Notes under the pieces: generated by a model | Told to the model about the DNA's origin: nothing | The model's database searches: none | Seen by the model: the letters and a program-made list of their open reading frames with translations, nothing else | Made by a program: the position numbers and the translations under genes | NCBI RefSeq assembly: GCF_000004075.3 | Contig: NC_026659.2 | Span: 28,848,272-28,912,271 of the forward strand | From: Cucumis sativus | Lineage: Eukaryota; Streptophyta; Magnoliopsida; Cucurbitales; Cucurbitaceae | Direction: 5' to 3' | DNA: 64,000 nt | Shown: positions 26,250 to 36,249 of the stretch, piece after piece | How the letters are laid out: every line of letters starts with the position of its first letter | How positions within the stretch are numbered: the first letter of the stretch is position 1

Positions 26250-26389
26250 ACAATGCATGAAAATGGGAGTCACACCTAAGGTACTAAACTAGGGATATAA
26301 GAAAAATGGGAGTCACACCTAAGGTACTAAACTAGGGATATAAGAAAAATGGGAGTCACACCTAAGGTACTAAACTAGGGATATAAGAA
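26250..26389 (+). pseudogene. annexin exon-4/intron-4 fragment, tandemly triplicated (43 bp x 3)
   Basis: The bases around 26250-26282 (GAACAATGCATGAAAATGGG, then AGTCACACCTAAGG) match the end of exon 4 and donor site of the intact annexin at 29790-29826 (GAACAATGCAAGAAAATAGG, then AGTCACGCCTAAGG) with about four differences. This junction plus following sequence is repeated three times with a 43-bp period (T of AAAATGGG at 26264, 26307, 26350). No open frame survives. It is a decayed annexin copy whose splice-junction segment was later amplified. Confidence 0.75.
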
Positions 26390-27772
26390 ATTTTAATAAC
26401 AGAGTAACATCTCTTTCTATTATATGATTTAATGTTACAAACAATACCTAATTTAATCTATTCTGTATCATTCAGGCAAACAATTCTTCAAAGGTAATCA
26501 TGTCTTCTATCACTTTTTCAATCACTTTTTCAATGCAACTTCGACTTCGAAAGATTAAAAGTTTGTTTGGTAGAAAATTTGAATTATGTTTTATTATGTT
26601 TTCAAATTCACTGTCTAAAGTCTAAGTTTGTTTATTATAATTGTTAACTAAATTTTGGTGGATTATTAAGACTAGCTAATTTTATGGTTTATAAATATAC
26701 GTAGTACGAAATACAAGCATATTTTAATTCAATCTTTTGTTTTCAGATTTTCTATCAGGCAGGCTCTATGTCATTCAAAACACGGACTAAAATATCAATA
26801 TTGATATCGAGATTTCAATTTTGGACGTATATCAATTATCAATAAATATTTAAAATATCGATATCGACAAATATTTCTAAACATCACAAAATTTATTTAG
26901 ATTAATAATTAAGTTGTTTCTACCGTGAAACTAAGTTATGAGTATATATTAATACTTTTATTCATATTAGACTTAGTAGATACATATTTTCTTTTACAGA
27001 CATTTACAAAAGACATATTCATGATATTTTAATGATAATAACAAGTAACAACCTGACTATCAAATTAAACTCAAACTTAGGTAAGTATCACAACAACTAT
27101 TATTTAATCAAATCGGAGAAAAATTAAATTTACAATATTAAATTTAAGGATTTATTAAAAAGTTACAAAGACTAGAATAGATGAAGTTTCAAAGTAACTA
27201 AGCTAGAGTTTATGAATGATAATGAAAAAGAATTATTGTGAAGATTTTGTTTTTCTCTTTTGTTTCGGGCTTTGAACCAGTTTTCATGTGTAACATTAGG
27301 AGGTTTGGTGGCGGAGCTTTTAGTTGCTGGAAATTCCGAAGGACATCTATCATATATTCTTAAGGTAAAAGACAAGCAACGGTGTGTGCTCAGTTTAACT
27401 AAACTTCATGTGTTTAATTTGGAAAATTAATCATTTTAAAATAAATTGAAGTTTTTGACCACCCTTGATTAATAGTTGTTGAAACACGTAGACATTTCAA
27501 CTTCTTCTTTTCCACGTTTTGGTACCTATTTCATGGTGTTATTTGCAACAGCTGTGGAGTGTTCTTACATGGCTTGGCCTTCCAAAGTCTGAAGTTGATC
27601 TTCATTTAAGATGGGCTGCAACAAACACGACATTCATAATGTCACGGCATTGTGAAACAAGATCGAAGACTCGCAGAGGCCATGGCACTTGCAAAACCGA
27701 TTGGACTCTGTATTGGTCACCAGTTTTGTAGAATCAAACGTAGTTGAGTGAAGCGAACATCCCAAAGAATGG

Positions 27773-27818
27773 TTGCACACTATTTCAATCAGGACTGAAA
27801 TGACTGTCACCCATTTTA
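27773..27818 (-). pseudogene. annexin exon-3 fragment with frameshift
   Basis: The plus-strand bases GCACACTATTTCAATCAGGA and following, ending CACCCATTTTA, match 32911-32958, inside exon 3 of the intact minus-strand annexin (GCACACTATTTCAATCAAGA). Two bases are missing relative to the intact gene, which shifts the frame between the KMGD and IEIV codons. It has the same orientation as the intact minus-strand gene and is followed by a copy of that gene's upstream flank. Confidence 0.7.
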
Positions 27819-27820
27819 CC

Positions 27821-27841
27821 TATATATATATATATATATAT
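27821..27841 (+). repeat. (TA)n microsatellite
   Basis: Ten TA units between the annexin exon-3 relic and the duplicated flank; it may mark a deletion or slippage site. Confidence 0.8.
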
Positions 27842-28450
27842 TTTAGCAACCAACGTGCTCTAATTCATAAACTACATACAAACACCTCAACATGTTATAC
27901 ATAACATAAAGGATGTGCAAGCACACAATCAATAAGACCCATCCGGTAGAATTCTTATTTCTAAACTAATCAAAGAGCAACTGAAATAATAAAGGAAGGT
28001 AACAAGGTTACAACTTAACTCTTATACCCCTACACCTATATACCGATACCTCTAGACCTACCCCTACCTCTATGTCTTTGCCTTAAAGAACACCCAATAA
28101 TCAATGACTAAATTACAGCATGATCTAAACATAATCTCGGATTCTTGCTAAAAAGTGTTCAGATGTTCTGAAACCACTCCAAATCTACAAATGAGAGTTT
28201 CATATCAGAATCCAATATAAGGAACTAGTTGGAAACAGAAGGATATACCCGCAGATTCTTTAGGTGGTTAAATCCTACGTACAAGAAGTGGGTATAAAAC
28301 TAATCTAAAGTCGAACTAAAATGATCTTGCCAGAAGCTGGGTTGGGTTGGGTTTGTCAATGGTCAGAATAGGGAGAGGCGTGATGATCGTCGTCCGAGGT
28401 GAAAAGAGAAAAAGAAGAGCTGCGGAAACAGGGAGAAGATGAAGGAAGAA
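27842..28450. repeat. left copy of a duplicated annexin upstream flank
   Basis: Blocks in the same order match 33715-34345. Examples are TTCATAAACTACATACAAAC then ACCTCAA (27866 and 33734), AATAATAAAGGAAGGTA (27986 and 33866), and the GTTTGTC-ATGGTC-GAAT pattern near 28350 and 34236. The intervening DNA is diverged with indels. Confidence 0.7.
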
Positions 28451-28956
28451 TTAATAGTGATAACGCCCTAAGACGGGAACCTTTAATTTCTACTTTCTAT
28501 AATTTTATAGAATCACTATTCTTGAAAGAAACTTAGACCAATGAGTACTTTAGGGTTTAGAATAATTTTTACTATTTTTTACGTGCTCTTGTTCTTTTGT
28601 TCCCTTTCAAGTTGATCGTAAAAAAATAGAGATTATTATTACGAAATTAAAAAAATTAATTTCATTTCATGTGTGTATATATATAATAATGGGTGTGTTG
28701 GAGGGGATTGGGTTTTTTGTGTTGAGCTTAGTTGAATTGGTTGAAGAATTGATAAAATAAGAATAATTTTTAAAATTTCTTATGATTTGTTAATTTTAAA
28801 TTTTTGTGGATCATAGGAATAGGTGTGTTAGTTAAAACTTTGTGGCCATATATGAATTAGGTTTTTGATCCAGCGTATGTGCACTTCAAACCTCCTCGAT
28901 CTTCATATATTTATTATAAATAAACACTCAAATCTTTTTTCTCCCTCACTTCATCC

Positions 28957-30341
28957 ATGGCTGATTGCGATGACCTCTTTTTAGGTAAACTTTCCTGCGC
29001 TTCCTTATTTGTTTAGACTCACACTCTGCACACTATTTCACTTTCCACTATCTTTATTGGACTAATGGGTGATTGGATGGATGGGTTTTTTGTTGCAAAA
29101 ATCAGGTATTGGAATAGATGAAAAGAAATTAGTAGACATGGTGAGGAGATCGGATTTCAATCCGGGCAACATTAAGAGAAGGAGGGAACTTATAATGATA
29201 GAATTTCAACGCTTCATGGTATCTAGAATAGAAAACAGAAAGAAACAAAGTTATTTTGATTGTATATATTATTATATTACTACATTTGTTTGTGCAGAAT
29301 GCTACATTAATGTGGATGACAAGTCCAGCCGAAAGAGATGCTCGTTTGTTACGAAAGGCTATTAAAACCAGGGGGACGCATGTTGGCATAATGGTGATCA
29401 TCGAAATCACATGTACTAGAGAATTCTGTGATGTTTCGGCAGCAAAGGATGTTTATCATCATCTTTATAAAAGCCTGTTGGAGTTTGATTTATCAAGATA
29501 TATCGTTGGGCCCGAACAAACGGTAGGTGGTTTCTAAGTGGATTATTGTATGGTGGACACTAAATTTTTTATAATTACTAATAATATGTTGTTTCCATGA
29601 CACAGCTTTTAAATTCATTACTAAACACTAAAAGATGTAAGGAAACAAATAAGGAAGAGGAGAAGATTGTAATGTTGGACGCAGAAACTCTTGCAAAAGC
29701 ATTCAATGACAAATCTGAAGTCTACATAGAAAATAGAGAAATTATAAACATATTGATGTATAGAAGCATCTCTCACCTTCGGGCTGTCTTTGAACAATGC
29801 AAGAAAATAGGAGTCACGCCTAAGGTATTTGCTACACTACAACAAACTTATGATTTCTTAATTCCTTAGCATTTGCTCTTCTTATTATCATTATTATTCT
29901 TCATCTATTTCCACGTGACATGATGGTCAGAATGATAGTCCAGACTTATGGCTTCACACGGCATTGACATATTTAGTTCACCCTATACAAAATTTTGTTC
30001 AAGTATGTAAACTAAACTTGTTGGCCAATTAATTTATTATATTATATGGTATGTTCATAGGTGGGTCATTATTTAATTTTTGTAATTTATGAACGCAGTA
30101 GCTGCTAGAGAATTCATTGGCGTTTAAGTTATTGATGGCCGAAGAAGAAGATGTGTGGGATAAGGATTATTATTCATTGGAGGATTCATTAAGTCGAATT
30201 ATTATAACTTGTCCCAAAGTTGATCTTGATAAGATTAAGATAAAGTTTAAGGAGACAAGTAAGATTACACTACAAGAACGGATTCGACTTGTATGCAAGG
30301 GAAGCTATAAAGATCTCCTGCTGGGCGTGTTATCAAAATAA
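28957..30341 (+). CDS. annexin, D3/D4-like, with shortened first repeat
   Basis: Five coding exons: 28957..28984, 29106..29218, 29298..29522, 29606..29824, 30102..30341, giving 274 residues. Recognisable annexin segments are the end of repeat I (IMIEFQRFM) and repeat II (LMWMTSPAERDARLLRKAIK, IEITCTREFCDVSAAKDVYH). Repeat III has INILMYRSISHLRAVFEQ and repeat IV has SRIIITCPKVDLDKIKIKF, VCKGSYKDLLLGVLSK. Annexins bind acidic membranes in a Ca-dependent way. Here the GxGT-D/E type II Ca sites are not seen, as in the divergent ANN3/ANN4 group, so Ca binding is doubtful. Repeat I is cut to about 38 residues (MADCDDLFLGIGIDEKKLVD then RRRELIMIEFQRFM), roughly 25 fewer than the neighbouring paralogue. 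The last acceptor is a TAG at 30099-30101. It faces the minus-strand annexin tail to tail. Confidence 0.88.
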
Positions 30342-30522
30342 CGGGTATTAATTTTGTTTGTTTTGTGTGTACTTTTTGCTATAATATATGTTTTATTAGC
30401 TTTCTTTTGAAGCAGAAAGCTGTTGAAGAAGCAAAGCTGCAAGAAGCGCAAAGCTGCAAGAAAGCAATGGAGTTTGTCTCTGTTTTTGTTCTTTCATTTT
30501 TCAAAATAAACCAATAGGAGCG

Positions 30523-30750
30523 TTGAAACATTCTATTCTAATTGTGATTCTATTGGAATTCTTTCCTTTTTTTCTAGGCTTTTTCCTTGTTAAAATCCTT
30601 GAAACATTTTATTCTAATTGTGATTCTATTGGAATTCTTTCCTTTTTTTCTAGACTTTTTCCTTGTTAGAATCCTTGAAACATTCTATTCTAATTGTGAT
30701 TCTGTTGGAATTCTTTCCTTTTTTTCTAGACTTTTTCCTTGTTAGAATCC
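30523..30750 (+). repeat. 76-bp tandem repeat, three copies
   Basis: Copies at 30523-30598, 30599-30674 and 30675-30750, each starting TTGAAACATT and ending GAATCC or AAATCC, with only a few base differences. Confidence 0.9.
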
Positions 30751-30835
30751 TAGAATAATTATGGAAAGATTATGGGAATGTATTCTTTATTTTCCTAAAT
30801 CTTTTTCTTTTTTATTCCATTGTGTACTCTATTTA

Positions 30836-30955
30836 TTCTCCCTTGTACCTATTGCTTTATTCATTAGAAAATAATTTCTCCCTTGTACCTATTGCTTTAT
30901 TCATTAGAAAATAATTTCTCCCTTGTACCTATTGCTTTATTCATTAGAAAATAAT
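30836..30955 (+). repeat. 40-bp tandem repeat, three copies
   Basis: Copies begin at 30836, 30876 and 30916 with TTCTCCCTTGTACCTATTGC and end in ATTAGAAAATAAT; they are essentially identical. Confidence 0.9.
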
Positions 30956-31347
30956 AACAACACAAACAATCGTGGTTTTTCTCTCGATACTCGGGTTTCC
31001 ACGTAAATTGGTGTGAACTCGTTGTCTCTCTTTTCAATAGATTCATTGTCAAAAGATCCATTTTTTTCACCATCATGACAATACTAGAGAGGAAAATAAA
31101 CAAACACTTCTATTATATTTTCTAATTGTGATTCATCATCAAAAGACTCATTTTTTTCATCATCGTGGGAAAATAAACTGATTCAAGTTAAGCCAGAGCA
31201 GCAAAACTCTGATTCAAATTATTCAAATCAAGTCAAATGATTCAAATTAAGCCATAGCAGCAAAACTCAAGCAAACTCCACATTTAACAAATCTAACTAT
31301 TGGTCCAAAATTTGTTTTGCCCCTCAAATTTAACACTCTAAACTAGC

Positions 31348-31478
31348 AAATTTATAACCTCCCACGTAACCTCAAAACTCAGCAGCATGCTCTTCCTCCT
31401 CACCAATAGGAACCTCAGCATAAATTTATAACCTCCCACGTAACCTCAAAACTCAGCAGCATGCTCTTCCTCCTCACC
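31348..31478 (+). repeat. 57-bp direct repeat spanning the 3' end of the minus-strand annexin
   Basis: 31348-31404 and 31422-31478 appear identical (starting AAATTTATAACCTCCCACGT), offset 74 bases. The right copy contains the annexin stop codon and last codons; the left copy lies in the downstream region and repeats the same codons. Confidence 0.88.
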
Positions 31479-33468
31479 CACAGCATGCTCTTCCTCCTCA
31501 GCAACAGCATGCTCTTCCTCCTGATCACGACCTGAAGGAGCACCTAACAGCGCATACATACACAATTAAGATACAAAATGAATAAAACATCCCAACTAAC
31601 TCTCACAATTTGAATTGCACATTGTGCCTTAAACTCAAGGCCACGATGGCAACCAAATCTTCGCCCTTAACCACACCTAAGGCCTCGAACGGCTCGTCGA
31701 CCCTTAACCATACTTAAGTAAGGCCACTTAATGCCAACCATACTACAATTACAACTTTCTGAACAATCTAAAGAAACCTTAGCTCAAAACAGAATTTAGA
31801 ATGATCATATACCACGGATTCTTGCCCAAAACGATAACTCCCATTGGTTAGTGTCCGAACATGTCAAATCCTACCTATATGAAGTCGGTCAAGTAGATAA
31901 AACAAATCTAAAGTAGAAATAGGGTGGGTCAATCCTACAAACTAAACTCAAATAATAAAATTAATGGAAAAAACAACTTACTACTTTCGGCTTCACTCCC
32001 AAGGATATTCACATTCAACAACAGCTCGAGTAACAGCTTCTGATATGTTCCTTTGCAATAAAGTTTAATTCTGTCTTGGAGTGACAATTCATCAAACATC
32101 CTAAACTTTGTATTGATCTCATCAAGATCAACGCCACGCCTTGTCATGATAATTCTACTAATGGAATCAAGACAGTGTAATGAAGCCTCATCTTGGTGGT
32201 CATCTTCAATGCAATCCTCATTCTGGTGGTCATCTATATCGGTTACAAGTGAAGGAGAACTATCTATCGAATTAGAGAGTACCTAGCACGTACAAAATAA
32301 GAAAATTAATGAAAACAAACAAGTATATATGCAGAAAAAATGCAAGTTCTCGTACTTGATAAAAATACTCAATCGGATCGACAAGACAAAGGAATGTTGT
32401 AGAAATCCATAAGCTAGATTTGGGCTGTCATGGAAACAATATATGTATCAAAATAACAAACATGGAAGAATATAAGAAGAGTCCAGACATTGGATACTAC
32501 CTGCCGCCTCATTTCTGGTTGGCAAAATCGGTACATGTTGCGAAGATGACCAATACTTCTTTGGGTCAGTATACTTACAATATGTTTGATACAAATACGG
32601 GTTTGAGGTTCCCCTGAAGTTGCATTTTGTAACGTAGTAATATCTTTGCGCAAACATTTCTCCTCACCTTTGATTATGTCTTGACGTCTTTCAATACTAA
32701 ATAAATTTATCAAACACTGTTCCAAAAAACAAAATATTTTTCTAACCATCTTAATTTAATAAAAGCACTATAAAAACATAAATACTTGGATGAAGAACAT
32801 ACTCTCACTGCTTTACCAGGTACATGTTGGTCCAAGTCGAATAGAAGATCACTTTTAAAAAGTTTCCCATACAGATACTTTATTGCCAAAAAGTCAGCAA
32901 ACGGCCTTGTGCACACTATTTCAATCAAGACTGAAACGCCTGCAGCGTCACCCATTTTAAGTGCACTCCTTAAAAGGCGTGCATCACGTTCTATAGGAGT
33001 GGTCATCCACAACATCGTGACATTCTACACAAAACAATATATAAATAAATAAATGTATATATATATACACACACACATATATATAGTGCTCTTTATTTAT
33101 TTTTCCCTTACCATAATACGCTGGAATTCGAGTTTCATTGATTGTCTTTTTTTTTCCTTCCAAATGTACCCAAGCGATTGGTCATATTTGAAATTTGAAC
33201 TCATAAGTCTGTACTCATCGGCATCAAAATTCGTCAACGTTTCCACAATTCTTGATTCATCCGTTATCGTCTTCACTATTCCATTCTCATTTATGCCAAC
33301 ACCTAAAAGAGTTTGTAAATTAGTACAATAGTTAACAAAATAGCAATACACAAGGCAAACATTTTTTTGGACTCCAGTAGGCATGCAAGAGGGAATAGGA
33401 TTAGAGAAGAAGGGTACATTACCGGCAAGGGATTGCTCAAAGGCATCATAGGCTGCCCTTAGTGCCAT
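31446..33468 (-). CDS. annexin, D4-like, with predicted acidic repetitive C-terminal tail
   Basis: Six coding exons on the minus strand: 33468..33423, 33302..33112, 33024..32803, 32716..32501, 32282..31982, 31543..31446; 357 residues. The start (MALRAAYDAFEQSLAG) and repeat I (GINENGIVKTITD, KLEFQRIM) align with ANN4-type annexins. Repeat II is LWMTTPIERDARLL and IEIVCTRPFADF; repeat III is VSILTQRSIGHLRNMYRF; repeat IV is SRIIMTRRGVDLDEINTKF and LYCKGTYQKLLLELLLN. An acidic insert (DIDDHQNEDCIEDDHQDE) lies between III and IV. A strong donor (GTAAGT) after GSEAES leads in frame to exon 6, which encodes APSGRD and three eight-residue units of the type EEEEHAVG, then F and stop. Without that splice the protein ends about 17 residues later in LLFEFSL. 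Canonical Ca-site GxGT motifs are not evident. The exon 3 donor (AGA/GTATGT) is a choice between close alternatives. Confidence 0.82.
31449..31523 (-). repeat. 24-bp tandem repeat encoding EEEEHAV(A/G)
   Basis: Three units of AGCATGCTCTTCCTCCT plus seven variable bases, read on the minus strand as GAG-GAG-GAA-GAG-CAT-GCT-GTx-Gxx. The period is a multiple of three, so copy-number change keeps the frame of annexin exon 6. Confidence 0.88.
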
Positions 33469-33714
33469 CTTGCTTTCAAAGGGAGAATGATTCTTTGCAC
33501 AATGAAAAGAAAATAACATAATAAATCAATCAAGATCGATAATAGAAAATGATAGAACGGTAAGACATTGTTGGTCTTAACCATACTTAAGGTCTTGATG
33601 CCTTTCTAAAACTCACCCAACTACCTTCCTCTGTGAGCATAGTCACACAACATACACCTACTTAACTAAGACAACCTTATCATTTCAACATTGAACATTT
33701 ATCAGTAAACAATA

Positions 33715-34345
33715 TTTTAGCGACATGTTCCAGTTCATAAACTACATACAAACACCTCAATACAACAAGCCAGCACACAATCATATCAAAAGGCATCATA
33801 AATTTCAAAGTAACACAACTGATATTCTGTTCAAAACTATTTTTAAACTAGTCAAAGAGCTCCTAAAATAATAAAGGAAGGTACCCAAGGGTACACTTAC
33901 TTCATTAGAGCATTAAAAGTATTCATAACACTAATCTTTAAGTCAGTCCGAACACCTTAAAACAAGTTCAAACAAATACTCAATAATAATGACTAAATAA
34001 CAGCATCTAAACATAACTCGAAAAGGTCCAAACCGAGTTGTAAAAGTTAACCAGTCTTGGATTTTGCAAAAAATGTGTTCGGAGGCTTCTGAAACCAACG
34101 GAGAGTTTCAAGCATCCAAGGAACCTTCAAATAGTTAGAAAGAGTGATACGCACGTGGATTCTTGCCCCAAACCCTAAACCCCAAAGAGTGGGTGATCGC
34201 TGAACCTTTCGAAAATTCAATGGTCGAAGTTGCGTCGTGCTGAGTTTGTCGATGGTCGGAATTGGCTGGGAAAAGTGGAGGTGGAGGTGAGTAACGTCGT
34301 CTGCTGCCGTTGTCGAGGCGAGGTGTGTCGAAAGTCTGGCGCGAA
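33715..34345. repeat. right copy of the duplicated annexin upstream flank
   Basis: Counterpart of 27842-28450 in the same orientation. It starts about 250 bases upstream of the ATG of the intact minus-strand annexin. Confidence 0.7.
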
Positions 34346-34554
34346 GCAATAATATACATACGTTAAAGGTTAAAGGAAAAAATAGGTTAAAAAATAATTT
34401 TACCTTTATTCTCGATCAAATCAGTTAAAAACTTCTAAATTTTGTTTTTAAGTTTATGGGTATTTAGAAAACTTCTTTTTTTTTTTTTGTTAGTTGATGT
34501 ATTTTTTAAATAAAATGTTAATGCTTTCACTCCAAAACTAATGTTAAGGATAGT

Positions 34555-35245
34555 TTGATGTAAATCTTTTACGTTTTGTTTATAATAATATGGATTTGTG
34601 GTGTAAACTATTTTAATTTGATAAAAAAAAAGTACAGAAGAACAACGGAAAAAAGTCTAAAAAGAAAAGAGCCCGAAGATGAAGACGATTGGAGTTCAAT
34701 AGAAAAAACTTACACGCCTTTGAATCTACAAAAAGAATTGTTCAAATTGAGACATCATCCGTCTGTTAGAGATCTTCCTATCCTCTCGAATGAGATTGGG
34801 TGAGAACCAATTGTGATGGAGAATTATTCTCATTGACTTTTTCCTTTTCTTTGATGAAAGAAAATGTTTTCTTCTACCTATTTATATCTCTTTTTCTTTA
34901 TGGGCAAAAGAGAATAATGAGATTCTATTAATTAAAAAAATATTAAATTAATAGAATTTACAAACCAACTAACTAATTAACAATTAATTATATTATATTA
35001 TATTAATATTTTATTTAAATCTTATTTAATGAATATTTTATTTTTTTTCAAATAAGAAAACATGTATATTATTTGTATTACATTTATCAACCTCAACTTA
35101 AAAAAATAAAAATAAAAATCACATTTTATCCCGAGTGGATTATAAAAGTCTGTGTTTAGATGCATAATGTTTGAAGTGTGAGTTATAATAATATGCGTTT
35201 GACATGTTTACTATTTTAAGTTTGATAAAAAAAAAATAGTAAACG
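34555..35245 (+). repeat. two copies of an A/T-rich dispersed sequence (about 34560-34632 and 35170-35235)
   Basis: Both share TATAATAATATG, then a G/T-rich stretch, then ACTATTTTAA-TTTGATAAAAAAAA. They are diverged; they could be fragments of a short mobile element. No terminal inverted repeat was found. Confidence 0.4.
34576..34803 (+). other. unidentified charged open frame, possible gene fragment
   Basis: A 75-codon frame whose last two thirds have protein-like composition (RTTEKSLKRKEPEDEDDWSS, then LNLQKELFKLRHHPSVRDLP). The first third overlaps A/T-rich DNA that recurs near 35170, and the K-run at AAAAAAAAAG resembles an acceptor region, so an exon starting near 34636 is conceivable. 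I do not recognise the family and see no partner exons. Confidence 0.25.
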
Positions 35246-36249
35246 TTGCAATAAAGATAAAAACTGACGAATGTCAAATAAAAAATGATAAATATCAAAT
35301 AGTACAAACAGTAGCAAACAGTAGTAAATTGAGAATTTTGAAATAGTGTTTACTGTAGTTAAGTGCTGATTTTTAAATAACATTTAGGGTAGTACGATAC
35401 GACTATTATAGTCTTAAATAATTTTTATTTCAAACGACTTCTTTATTATATTTTTTAACGTGAATGCAAAATTTAGATTTATAAAGGATAATCTTTTAAA
35501 CTTATATATATATATGTAATTTTCACCAAAACTTATATATCAGTTTTTAATTTTCCTGTTTTAATGAGTAAGGCTAAGTATTATCAATTCAAGTAAAGGG
35601 TCATATTTTCATTTGTGCATCAAATTAAACCTAAGTTACATACTCATATATTTTACAACAAAATTGATATACTTACCTGATGCCCTTTTCATCTTTTTTT
35701 GCTATTGATTATTCTACATTTAATATTTACTTTATTTTTGAGGAAGGAAGATATATTTTTAATCTTACACCATGTTTTGAAAACTTTCTTTTTCTTTTAA
35801 CTATGAAATCTCAAAATTCCCATTATGGATTCCTTGAAATCCTTCCAAGATTTGCAACCAGTTTCGTGGAGGAATTGGAAACAACCAAATCTTGACCAAA
35901 TAATTCATCCACCAATCTTATTATTACAATATTGGAATTGGAAATCTAAAAGAAAAATAATTAAAGTTGTACGTATATTGCCTTTATTTTTGTTTCTTTG
36001 GAAGAGATCAAATCATGAGTTCACATGTGTAAATTAAACTACAAAATAAATTAGACATGTAAGTCTAAAAATCTGAATTTTAATCAACTTTGTACATGTA
36101 GACAAAATTCAAAATAACTATGGCTCTTGTAACATTAGAAAAGTACATAATAATGATTGGTTATTTAACGCTAGAAAATCTAGTAATAGTGGTCACTAAT
36201 TCCCAAAAGTAGAGAAAAAATCATTTGTGATGTTCTTCTTCTTCTTCTT

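Larger units (their letters stand above)
24812..28956. other. F-box/SNF2 3' region and annexin-relic intergenic DNA
   Basis: 24812 to about 25800 looks like 3' UTR, possibly spliced, with a donor-like CAG/GTTCGA near 25272 and an acceptor-like GATGCAG near 25416. 25900-28956 has no intact gene. It holds two annexin fragments and a copied annexin flank, listed separately. 28450-28956 is promoter for the plus-strand annexin. Confidence 0.5.
30520..31020 (+). mobile_element. possible solo-LTR remnant carrying the two tandem arrays
   Basis: The segment ends with features common in plant LTRs: a TGTGTACTCTATTTATTCTC promoter/polyA-like region, then TCGTGGTTTTTCTCTCGATA and GGGTTTCCACGTAAATTGG, as in the R/U5 part of copia elements. 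I see no second LTR, primer binding site or target-site duplication, so this is only a candidate. Confidence 0.3.
30342..31445. other. convergent 3' region between the two annexins, repeat-rich
   Basis: The stretch contains a GCAAAGCTGCAAGAA-type short repeat (30430-30470), a 76-bp x 3 array, a 40-bp x 3 array, an LTR-like tail and near-duplicate AT-rich segments at 31020-31270. No gene was found. Confidence 0.6.
33469..36249. other. annexin upstream flank and intergenic DNA before the response regulator
   Basis: 33469-34350 is the annexin promoter/flank, with the right copy of the duplicated segment at 33715-34345. 34360-36249 is A/T-rich. A 75-codon frame at 34576-34803 and a repeated stretch at about 34560-34635 and 35170-35240 are described separately. 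No intact gene was recognised. Confidence 0.5.

Noticed and set aside
26770-26890. ATATCGATATCG-rich palindromic stretch
   Set aside because: Suggestive of a MITE, but I could not define terminal inverted repeats or a target-site duplication.
27519-27731. 70-codon frame with W/C-rich composition
   Set aside because: No match to annexin or another family, no partner exons; it lies in the decayed part of the cluster.
30413-30475. Possible acidic or amphipathic tail exon for the plus-strand annexin (KAVEEAKLQEAQSC)
   Set aside because: The annexin frame stops at TAA 30339-30341 and no donor before the stop reads in frame into it; it is not homologous to the minus-strand tail exon.
34047-34359. 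Minus-strand frames of 74-100 codons in the annexin flank
   Set aside because: They lie in the duplicated flank, overlap one another in different frames and are broken in the 28-kb copy.
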